From Planctomycetota bacterium (lineage in GTDB: Bacteria > Planctomycetota > Phycisphaerae > UBA1845): a stretch of 64,000 nucleotides of DNA. This document shows, one piece after another, positions 45,565 to 52,981 of this stretch (position 1 is its first letter; the number at the start of each line of letters is the position of its first letter). The notes under the pieces were generated by a model. The model saw only the letters and a program-made list of their open reading frames with translations. It ran no database searches and had not been told where the DNA came from. Where the stretch lies: contig JACQFE010000053.1 in NCBI GenBank assembly GCA_016200265.1, positions 62,001 to 126,000 of the forward strand, written 5' to 3'. Both the position numbers and the translations under genes were made by a program.

Positions 45565-48471
45565 CTATTTCCCTCGAACCGCCGTGCGAACCATGCAGTC
45601 GCTCGCGACGAACTCGCAGCCATCGGACAAAGTACCGCTGAGGACCAATATAACAGACTTGCCCGACGCGACGGAATCCAATTTGAGGGTCCTAGTGACC
45701 GCTGTGTTGTCGAATTTCAGCGAAAGATCTTTGATCCCATCTCCGGTACGAGTGTGGCAGCCGCAAAGCTGGCCGCCGAATGGAGTTCCCGTGTCCTGCA
45801 GCGATGACGATGTGGGCTTAACCGTTCCACCGACTCCGTCCGCTCGTGAGAGCACCAAAGAGTTCACGTTCACCGTCCTTACATCGAAACTCGCGGTGCC
45901 CAACAAACTTAACGGGAGCACGCCGTGGGCCTGTGGGTCAAGGGCGTTGGGACACGAACCAGGCTTGATATCCAGTGAGAAAACACGCTTCAAAACTGTG
46001 ATGTTCTGAACGCAATCGTCGTGGTTGCTGCAGTCATCCGTGGCCGTCCAAGTTCGTTCGATCACTTCTTGGATTGGGTTGGCTGGATCGTTCGTGGGGA
46101 CCACATTGTCGGAGTGGTCGATGTCTGGCGAAGGATCACAATCGTCCGTCGCCGTGGCCACGCCGGTGGCGCTGGGGTCTGTCGCTGAGCCGCACGTAAC
46201 TCGCGCGTCCTGCGGACAGGTGATTTCCGGCGGAATTGCATTGCACTGATCGCGTTGGTCGCAGGTACCCGTGCTGTCACAGCCGGCGATGGTGCATTCG
46301 CTTCCATCCGTGTCCGTGCAGGGTTCACCGACTTGAATGGTGTCATCACATTGACCAAGCCCATCGCAAACGCCGGAGATGCATTCGTTTCCGACTGGGC
46401 CACAGGGGGTGCCGGCGGGAGCACTTGAACGGCTCTGGCTGCAGAAGGCGTCGGGGGTACACGTTGCGCGCGTGCATGCATTGCCGTCCGTGTCCGTACA
46501 GCGTGCACCGACGCGGACGACCCCACATTCACCAGACCCATCGCAGACGTCGGAGATGCATTCGTTTCCCAATGGGCCGCAGGGGGTGCCGGCGGGCGCC
46601 TTGTCAATGCTCTGGCTGCAAAAGCCTCCGGTTTTACATGTAGCGATAGTGCAGGCGTTGCCGTCAGTGTCCGTACAGCGTTCACCGAGCCGGACGACCC
46701 CACATTCACCCAAGTCATTGCAGACGTCGGAGTAGCATTCGTTTCCCAGCGGGCCGCAAGGGGTGCCGGCGGGAGCCTTTTCAATGTCCTGGGCGCAGCC
46801 GTGAAAAGTAGGGTTACACGTAGCGATGGTGCATGGGTTGTCATCCGTGTCCGTACAGGGTTCACCGATGCGGAAGACTCCGCACTGACCATTGCCATCG
46901 CAGACGTCGGAGTAGCATTCGTTTCCCAGCGGGCCGCAAGGGGTGCCGGCGGGCGCCTTGTCAATGCTTTGGCTGCAGAAGCCTCCGGTTTTGCACGTAG
47001 CGATGGTACACGCGTTGCCGTCCGTGTCCGTGCAGCGTTCACCGAGTCGATCGATCCCGTTTTGGTCGCAGTTCCCCGCACCATCGCAGGTTGCCGCCGT
47101 GCATTCGTTGCCGTCCGTGTCCGTGCAAGACGCGCCGGCAGGCTGTCCGGTACACTCTCCGCATACGACTTCGGCGTTCTGGTCACAGTTGCCCGACGCA
47201 TCGCAGCGAGCGATGGTGCAGGCGTTGCCATCCGTGTCCGTACAAGATTCGCCGCCCCGAATGACTCCGTTTTGGTTGCAGTCCCCTGAACCGTCGCACG
47301 TTGCTGTAGTGCATTCGTTGCCATCCCTATCTGTGCAAGGTGTACCGGCAGATTGTCCGGCACATTCGCAGGTGTCCTGGGCGTTCTGGTCGCAATTGCC
47401 CGCCCCATCGCAGCGAGCGATGGTGCAGGCATTGCCGTCCGTATCGGGGCAGGGTTCGCCATCGAGGAAATTTGCATTTTGGTCACAGTGCCCATCTGGA
47501 CGGCAACTAGCTCTCGTACAATCGTTGCCATCCGTGTCCAGACAGGAGGCGGAATTGGAAAAAGCCAAGCAAGTTGAAACGCCGTCGCAAATACCATCGG
47601 GACATTCAGTCGACCCGGTGTTACACAGCTCGCCAAAGCTCAGGATGTTCGCATTCTGGTCGCAGTTTCCGGCGTCGTCGCAGAGTGCGCGCGTGCAAGC
47701 ATTGTTATCCGTATCGGGGCAGGGTTCGCCATCGAGGAAAATTGCATTTTGGTCACAGTGCCCATCTGGAAGGCAACCAGCCCTCGTACAATCGTTACCA
47801 TCCGTGTCCAGACAGGAGGCGGAATTGGAAAAAGCCAAGCAAGTTGAACCGCCGTCGCAAATACCATCGGGACATTCAGGCGACCCGGTGTTACACGGCT
47901 CGCGGAAGGGCTGATTGAGCGCGTTCTGGTTGCAGTTGCCCAACGCATCGCAGCGAGCGATGGTGCAGGTATTGCCGTCCGTGTCCGTGCAAGGAGTACC
48001 CAAGGGTTCTCCAGCACATTCTCCGCAGAGGTTTCGGGCGTTCTGGTCGCAGTTGCCGGTACCTGCGCTGTCGCAACGGGCCTCCGTGCAAGCGTTGCCG
48101 TCCGTGTCGGTGCAGGCACTTCCGCTTAATAATATTAAGGAGTTCTGATCGCAGCTCCCCGCGCCATCGCAGCGAGCGGCGAAGCAATTACCGGGGCTTG
48201 TGTCGGTGCAGAAAACTCCCGCAGGTGCGGGCACGTTCTGGTCGCAGATCCCCGCGCCGTTGCATTGTGCAAACGTGCATTGAATGCCGTCCGTGTCGGT
48301 GCAGGACGTTCCAGCAGGCTGCCCTGTGCAGCTGCCGACAACGACGCCGGCGTGGACCGGCGCGGAGGCTTGCAAGCACGCGACGAAAACCAGCCCCGCG
48401 AAAATTCGCTTGGCCATTACTCTAAAACCCGCCGCGCAACCGCGCAGCCCGATGCATCCATAAAGTCTCAT
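45565..48471 (-). CDS. Giant secreted Cys-repeat protein with HYR-like domain
   Basis: 968 residues; ATG 48471 has GAAGGGA 8 bp upstream (an ATG at 48417 is possible). Signal peptide near 20-45 (FAGLVFVACLQASAPVHA). About 25 Cys-rich units of the form C-T-D-T-D-G-N-x-C-T-x-A-x-C-D-x-x-G-x-C-D-Q-N cover 45-700. Four of them belong to a larger repeat of 59-60 residues starting APAGTPCGPLGNEC. A HYR/Ig-like domain follows (PPEITCPQDARVTCGS), then a planctomycete-type C-terminal domain with FSLDIKPGSCPNALDP and GDGIKDLSLKFD. Probably surface-exposed and disulfide-rich; Asp-rich units may bind calcium. The DNA repeats generate long false frames on both strands. Confidence 0.85.
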   Translation of the reverse strand: MRLYGCIGLRGCAAGFRVMAKRIFAGLVFVACLQASAPVHAGVVVGSCTGQPAGTSCTDTDGIQCTFAQCNGAGICDQNVPAPAGVFCTDTSPGNCFAARCDGAGSCDQNSLILLSGSACTDTDGNACTEARCDSAGTGNCDQNARNLCGECAGEPLGTPCTDTDGNTCTIARCDALGNCNQNALNQPFREPCNTGSPECPDGICDGGSTCLAFSNSASCLDTDGNDCTRAGCLPDGHCDQNAIFLDGEPCPDTDNNACTRALCDDAGNCDQNANILSFGELCNTGSTECPDGICDGVSTCLAFSNSASCLDTDGNDCTRASCRPDGHCDQNANFLDGEPCPDTDGNACTIARCDGAGNCDQNAQDTCECAGQSAGTPCTDRDGNECTTATCDGSGDCNQNGVIRGGESCTDTDGNACTIARCDASGNCDQNAEVVCGECTGQPAGASCTDTDGNECTAATCDGAGNCDQNGIDRLGERCTDTDGNACTIATCKTGGFCSQSIDKAPAGTPCGPLGNECYSDVCDGNGQCGVFRIGEPCTDTDDNPCTIATCNPTFHGCAQDIEKAPAGTPCGPLGNECYSDVCNDLGECGVVRLGERCTDTDGNACTIATCKTGGFCSQSIDKAPAGTPCGPLGNECISDVCDGSGECGVVRVGARCTDTDGNACTRATCTPDAFCSQSRSSAPAGTPCGPVGNECISGVCDGLGQCDDTIQVGEPCTDTDGSECTIAGCDSTGTCDQRDQCNAIPPEITCPQDARVTCGSATDPSATGVATATDDCDPSPDIDHSDNVVPTNDPANPIQEVIERTWTATDDCSNHDDCVQNITVLKRVFSLDIKPGSCPNALDPQAHGVLPLSLLGTASFDVRTVNVNSLVLSRADGVGGTVKPTSSSLQDTGTPFGGQLCGCHTRTGDGIKDLSLKFDNTAVTRTLKLDSVASGKSVILVLSGTLSDGCEFVASDCMVRTAVRGK
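46260..48360. repeat. Coding tandem repeats, nested periods
   Basis: The gene body has a short unit around TTGCCGTCCGTGTCCGTGCA (+ strand view) recurring every 60-90 bp and a larger unit of about 177-180 bp repeated four times between roughly 46370 and 47060. Such arrays can change copy number by recombination. Confidence 0.75.
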
Positions 48472-48939
48472 CGCTTCATTCCCTTCTCTGTTGAGCTGGT
48501 TCTTTCGAGTTCTAATTCCAGCAAGCGGTTCCCAGCCGCATGGCGCGGCCAGTTTTCGAACCGACTCGCAATTGAAATCAATGATTGAAGAGCCGCTATG
48601 GTATCAGATCTGGCGGAAAATGCAATTGCAGATCAGCACTCCCCGACGCAAGAAAGAGAACTGATTCCTAAGGAAGCGGCGACTTATATTATTTGACAAA
48701 TTCGTTCAGAAGATAGCTCGATGGCGACCTGGATCAGCCGCTCGCAGTCGGGTTTGTTGACCAAACTACGCTACATTTCATGTAAGTGAATTGCGTGACG
48801 GGAATGGTGTCTTGTGGCGTCACACGCGAGCGCCACGCATTTTTAGATGGATTATGGGACGCTCACAGGTCGCACGAATGCTAACTGCCCCTGAGTCATC
48901 ATCAATGTCGGACTCATCGCTTTCATACGCGAATTCCCG
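48472..48939. other. Intergenic, nothing specific seen
   Basis: Upstream region of the giant Cys-repeat gene and downstream of infC. rpmI and rplT, which usually follow infC, are not here. A TTGACA at 48697 has no matching -10 box. Confidence 0.4.
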
Positions 48940-49449
48940 TCACTTCTTCCCCGGCACGATGATCATCACCATTCGCTTTCCGTCCATGATTGGCGTGCGT
49001 TCGACTTTGGCGATCTCGGCCAGTTCCGCGATGATTTCGCCGAAGGCTTCATTGGCGAGGTCGCGGTGCATTCGCTCCCGGCCTCGGAAGACCATCGTGA
49101 ACTGCACCTTGTGCCCTTCGGCGATGAACTCCTTGGCGTGCTTGATCTTGATCATGCGGTCGTGGGCGTCGGTCTTGGGCCGCATGCGGATTTCCTTGAG
49201 GAGCACGACGTGGGATTGGGCGGCGACCTTCTGGCGTTTCTTTTTCTCATACAGATGTTTGCCGTAATCCATGATGCGGCAAACGGGCGGACTCTCGGTC
49301 GGTGAAACCTCTACAAGGTCGAGACCGGCCTCGCGCGATTTGGCGAGAGCTTCGTGCGTGGGGATCACGCCGAGCTGGTTGTTGTCCTGATCGATCACGC
49401 GGATGGGGGAGATTCGAATCCGCTCGTTGAGACGAAGGGCTTTAGCGAT
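48940..49449 (-). CDS. infC: Translation initiation factor IF-3, apparent AUC start
   Basis: Binds the 30S subunit and proofreads start-codon choice. The conserved N-terminus LNERIRISPIRVIDQDNNQL runs back to an ATC at 49449-49447, with AAGGAG 7 bases before it. Between that site and the upstream in-frame TAA there is no ATG, GTG or TTG; the first canonical start (GTG 49398) would delete 17 residues including the conserved NERIR and has no ribosome-binding site. AUU/AUC starts are known for infC, where IF-3 represses its own translation. 169 residues; C-terminal domain with KEIRMRPKTDAHD and VVFRGRERMHRD-like FRGRERMHRD. It follows thrS, as in many bacteria. Confidence 0.93.
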   Translation of the reverse strand: MAKALRLNERIRISPIRVIDQDNNQLGVIPTHEALAKSREAGLDLVEVSPTESPPVCRIMDYGKHLYEKKKRQKVAAQSHVVLLKEIRMRPKTDAHDRMIKIKHAKEFIAEGHKVQFTMVFRGRERMHRDLANEAFGEIIAELAEIAKVERTPIMDGKRMVMIIVPGKK

Positions 49450-49487
49450 GGGCTTACTCCTTAAGAATTACCAGTTAATACCATGAA

Positions 49488-49544
49488 CGAGTTACGAGTT
49501 ACGAGTTACAGATTGTGCCCAGCGTAACTGGTAACTCGTAACTC
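49488..49544. repeat. Period-7 arrays in inverted orientation between thrS and infC
   Basis: Three CGAGTTA units (49488-49508), then 15 bases, then GTAACTG, GTAACTC, GTAACTC (49524-49544). The two halves are complementary and could form a hairpin in the thrS-infC transcript. The last unit contributes two bases of the thrS stop codon. Confidence 0.85.
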
Positions 49545-51762
49545 ACGACGTTGCTGCCTGCGTTCGGCTCGGGCTTCCCGAAATACACCGTTGGCCTTTG
49601 CTATTGATTTCATCCTTGCATGCCGCGACGAAACCCTCCAGGCTCATGTTGCCCAGCGACTTGCCCTCGCGATCATTCACATTGACGTTGCCGGCGGCCG
49701 CTTCCTGCTCACCAACCACAAGAATATAGTTTACCTTCTCGGTGCGATGGCGGTGTTTTTTGGGTCCAATTTTTTCGCTGGTGATGTCAAGTACGCTTCG
49801 TAACCCCGCCGAATGTAGCGTCTCATGTACCCGCCGAGCGAAGGCCTCGCTTTTCTCGCTGACCGACGTCACAGCCACCTGCACCGGCGACAACCACAGC
49901 GGAAACGCCCCGGCAAAATGCTCAATCAGAATGCCGATGAACCGCTCCATGCTCCCGAAAGGCGCTCGATGCACCATCACCGGACGGTGTTGCGCATTAT
50001 CGGCCCCGATGTAGGTCAGGTCGAACCGCTCGGGCAGATTGTAATCGGCCTGCACCGTGCCAAGCTGCCAGTTGCGACCGATGCAATCCTTGACCATGAA
50101 GTCAATCTTCGGGCCGTAAAAGGCGGCCTCGCCAATCTCTTCAGTAAACGGGATCCCGCTTTGCTTGGCGGCGTCGCGGATGGCCTGCTCAGATTTGGCC
50201 CAATTTTCGGATGAACCGACGTATTTGTCACTCTTGGGATCGCGAAGCCCGACACGAACCTGATATTCAGTCAGATTCAGCGTTTCCAACACGTGGCGAG
50301 TGAGCTTGACGGTGGTGAGCAATTCTTCGCCCAATTGATCCGTCGTGCAAAACAAGTGGGCGTCATCCTGAGTGAAGCCGCGTACGCGAGTCAATCCGCC
50401 GATCTCGCCGCTTTGTTCGTAGCGATAGACTGTCCCATATTCGGCCAGGCGGAACGGAAGATCGCGATAACTCCGTTGCCGGGCAGCGTAAATCTTGATG
50501 TGGTGTGGGCAATTCATCGGCTTTAGTAAGTAGCCGTCGGCCCCTTCGAGAAGTTCTTCCACCACGCGGCGGTTATGAGTTTTCATGCCGGCGGCCGGTG
50601 AATAATGCTTTTGTTTCAGCCGTTTACCGATATCGTTGTCGTTCCGCTCGATTTCATCCAACAGCGCACTCTCTTTGGGTGAATAGCCATCGGCGTCACC
50701 GCGCTCGTTGGAGGCTTCCCAGAGGTCGTTGAGAATTCTCGCCCAGTCGCTCTCAAAAAGCGGGGGGTACTGCGCATCTTTGTAATACGGAAAATGCCCG
50801 CTGGTACGATACAGCTTGAGCCGACCGATGTGCGGCGTATACACGAGACTGTAGCCGAGCTTTTGCATTTCAGCGGTCAAAAATGCCTGCAATTCCGTGC
50901 GGACGATCGCTCCCTTGGGCATCCAGAGAATTAGGCCTTGCCCGACCGTCTCATCAATATGGAACAGATCAAGCTCTCGACCCAGCACGCGATGATCGCG
51001 TTTCTTGGCCTCCTCAACCTGTTTCAAGTACTCCTCGAGCGACGCCTTCTTGTAAAACGCCGTGCCGTAGACTCGCTGGAGGGGCTGATCATTCACGTCG
51101 CCGCGATAGTGCGATCGACTGACCTGCCGAATCTTGAAAGCCTTGATTAGGCTCGTGGAAGGAATGTGCGGACCTCGGCAAAAGTCCTCGAAATCCCGAC
51201 CGCGATTTGCGCCGGTAACGTAGAAGCTGAGCGCATCGCCTTCCGCTCGCTCCGCATTATCGACTTTGTAGCGGTTGCCTTCGTCGCGAAGTTTGCTCAT
51301 CGCGTCCGATCGTTGAACTTCATAGCGACAGAACGGACGGTCTTCCTTTACGATCCGGGCCATTTCGGCCTCGATGCGAGGAAAATCGTCCGGCGTGATG
51401 GAACGTGAAAGGTCGATGTCGTAATAAAAGCCGTCTTCGAGCGGCGGCCCGTAAGCGAGCTTGGTTTCGGGAAAAAGAGTGCAAATCGCCTCCGCCATGA
51501 CATGAGCCGCGCTATGACGGAGGACATAAAGGCTGTCCGCGTCGGTATCGCTGACGGTAAGAATCTTCAGGTCGCAATCGCCGGGGATCGGGCGCTTGAG
51601 GTCAATCGTCTCCGATTGCCCGTTGCGGCTGATTTTTCCGGCGACTGCGGAGCGTGCCAGCCCCGGGCCGATCATCCCCGCCACGTCCGCCGTGGTCGAA
51701 CCTGATGCGACTTCAAGAATCTTTCCATCTGGAAGACGGATATTCAGACTGCTAACTCCCAA
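49543..51762 (-). CDS. thrS: Threonyl-tRNA synthetase
   Basis: 739 residues, somewhat longer than usual. TGS domain at 5-65 (LNIRLPDGKILEVASGSTTA), editing domain with HSAAHVMAEA near 85, class II core with motif 2 (GTVYRYEQSGEIGGLTRVRG) and motif 3 (HRAPFGSMERFIGILIEHFA), and anticodon-binding domain (SEKSEAFARRVHETL, then a HRTEKVNYILVVG stretch). TTG start; ribosome-binding site only AAGG and very close. The last codons and stop lie at the edge of a period-7 array. Followed by infC 93 bp on. Confidence 0.95.
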   Translation of the reverse strand: MGVSSLNIRLPDGKILEVASGSTTADVAGMIGPGLARSAVAGKISRNGQSETIDLKRPIPGDCDLKILTVSDTDADSLYVLRHSAAHVMAEAICTLFPETKLAYGPPLEDGFYYDIDLSRSITPDDFPRIEAEMARIVKEDRPFCRYEVQRSDAMSKLRDEGNRYKVDNAERAEGDALSFYVTGANRGRDFEDFCRGPHIPSTSLIKAFKIRQVSRSHYRGDVNDQPLQRVYGTAFYKKASLEEYLKQVEEAKKRDHRVLGRELDLFHIDETVGQGLILWMPKGAIVRTELQAFLTAEMQKLGYSLVYTPHIGRLKLYRTSGHFPYYKDAQYPPLFESDWARILNDLWEASNERGDADGYSPKESALLDEIERNDNDIGKRLKQKHYSPAAGMKTHNRRVVEELLEGADGYLLKPMNCPHHIKIYAARQRSYRDLPFRLAEYGTVYRYEQSGEIGGLTRVRGFTQDDAHLFCTTDQLGEELLTTVKLTRHVLETLNLTEYQVRVGLRDPKSDKYVGSSENWAKSEQAIRDAAKQSGIPFTEEIGEAAFYGPKIDFMVKDCIGRNWQLGTVQADYNLPERFDLTYIGADNAQHRPVMVHRAPFGSMERFIGILIEHFAGAFPLWLSPVQVAVTSVSEKSEAFARRVHETLHSAGLRSVLDITSEKIGPKKHRHRTEKVNYILVVGEQEAAAGNVNVNDREGKSLGNMSLEGFVAACKDEINSKGQRCISGSPSRTQAATS

Positions 51763-52060
51763 CCTTAGCCAATTCGAAAGCTACCTCGAACCTTCAAAGA
51801 AAAAGCGGACCTCGTGCGGGATACGCGCGCCGTCGCCCCCTTCGGCCAAACGACCGAAGCAGCAACGGATAACTAAAACGTGCGCGTGACCAGCATGAAG
51901 ACCGCTTGGACTTCTTCACTTATAGTTTTTGCGGCCGCGTTCACATCGAACCGCCCGCTTACAAAAATATACCGCACGGGAATTGGGCGTCAAGACGCCA
52001 AGGCCGAATTTAGGTTTGTTTGAAACGCACTTGGCTACAATCGCCGTCTTGGGGCAGATA
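51763..52060. other. Intergenic upstream of thrS
   Basis: No T-box or other known leader recognised and no gene supported. Confidence 0.35.
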
Positions 52061-52195
52061 CTAGCCGGCCGTCGTCGTGCCGGTGAAAAAGCCGGAAAGA
52101 AACGTCCCGGCAAAGGCGGAGATAATGGCCGTTATTAGTGCTGCAAGCTCACTCAGGAACGAAGGGGAAGTCAGGTAACCCGTAATGTCGAGCAT
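52061..52195 (-). CDS. 44-residue single-helix membrane peptide
   Basis: ATG 52195 preceded by GGAGG with ideal spacing (GGAGGCAAACATG). The product starts MLDITGYLTSPSFLSELAAL and continues as one hydrophobic helix (ITAIISAFAGTFLSGFF), ending TGTTTAG. The strong start signal and coherent helix make it a probable small membrane protein. Not recognised. It lies downstream of the Lys-rich secreted protein gene on the same strand. Confidence 0.55.
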   Translation of the reverse strand: MLDITGYLTSPSFLSELAALITAIISAFAGTFLSGFFTGTTTAG

Positions 52196-52240
52196 GTTTG
52201 CCTCCACGTTGGAACCGCGATCATGTTGCCTACTTCTTCA

Positions 52241-52270
52241 GCCGCAACAACGCGTCATTCGGGTTGCGGC
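52241..52270. other. Inverted repeat between two small genes
   Basis: GCCGCAAC pairs with GTTGCGGC around 14 bases, with no T-run. Possible processing or termination structure. Confidence 0.4.
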
Positions 52271-52429
52271 CGATTCCCTGAAAGACTAACGAAACTGTCA
52301 GCCAACGCAACCTCTTGCTAATGCAACAAGAATGAATGCACGGCCATTAAACGGAAACGAGCGGAGCTTTTGGAGAGCCATCGCTCGCCGGAAGCCTCGC
52401 TCGTCCCATCTTCAATTTCTTCAGTGGCT

Positions 52430-52765
52430 TTAGACCGTTCGGCCGGTTGTATGAGGCTTCCGCGTCGACTTCGCACGACTGTGGTGCTGGGTCTTCGTGG
52501 CTCGAGCCTGGGCCTGGGACGTTTTCTTGGGAGGCTTGGAGTTCTTCTTCTTGGACATCGCCTGCAGGCGGCGGTTGATCCGCTCACGCAGCGTGCCCTT
52601 TGGTTTCGAAGTCTTCTTGGCCGTCGTCTTGTGGGTCGTTGTAGGATGGGTCGTGGTCGCTGCACTGCTGATCGCCGGGGCGAAGCCGATGCAGCTCACG
52701 GCGAGGGCAATGGCCGTCAAACGCGCAAAGAAACCCGATCGTCTCGTCAAAGTGCTGCACCGCAT
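52430..52765 (-). CDS. Small secreted Lys/Thr-rich basic protein
   Basis: 111 residues from ATG 52765 with GAGGAG 7 bp upstream. Signal peptide near 12-36 (FFARLTAIALAVSCIGFAPA). The mature part is extremely basic and low-complexity (TTHKTTAKKTSKPKGT, KKKNSKPPKKTSQ, RAKSTRKPH), probably disordered; it could bind nucleic acid or acidic polymers outside the membrane. Downstream on the same strand comes the 44-residue membrane peptide. Confidence 0.65.
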   Translation of the reverse strand: MRCSTLTRRSGFFARLTAIALAVSCIGFAPAISSAATTTHPTTTHKTTAKKTSKPKGTLRERINRRLQAMSKKKNSKPPKKTSQAQARATKTQHHSRAKSTRKPHTTGRTV

Positions 52766-52981
52766 GGAAAGGCTCCTCAAATTCAGTTGGTTATTTGTTG
52801 CATCCACCACTCCAGTGACGGATGTTTCATCACGTATACAAGCCGGCGGCAACTCGGTTGCTGTTCGATTCGTTCAATGGTTAACCGAAGACGAGCGCTC
52901 CGCGCCGTTGCTGCTCTATATCGGGCCACGCACAACACTAATATGAATGTATTTTCTCCGTAACCGTTGGCAATCGTCGGA

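Noticed and set aside
45600..48150. Long open frames antisense or out of frame in the Cys-repeat gene (such as 46062-47636 minus, 46943-47914 plus)
   Set aside because: They arise from the DNA periodicity of the real gene; composition is Arg/Pro or Ser/Gln skewed and there is no signal peptide or domain.
46260..48360. CRISPR-like look of regularly spaced repeats
   Set aside because: Repeats are degenerate, coding and in frame with the Cys units; spacers are not unique and no cas genes are near.
51763..51900. T-box or other tRNA-sensing leader upstream of thrS
   Set aside because: No T-box core sequence or specifier hairpin could be found.
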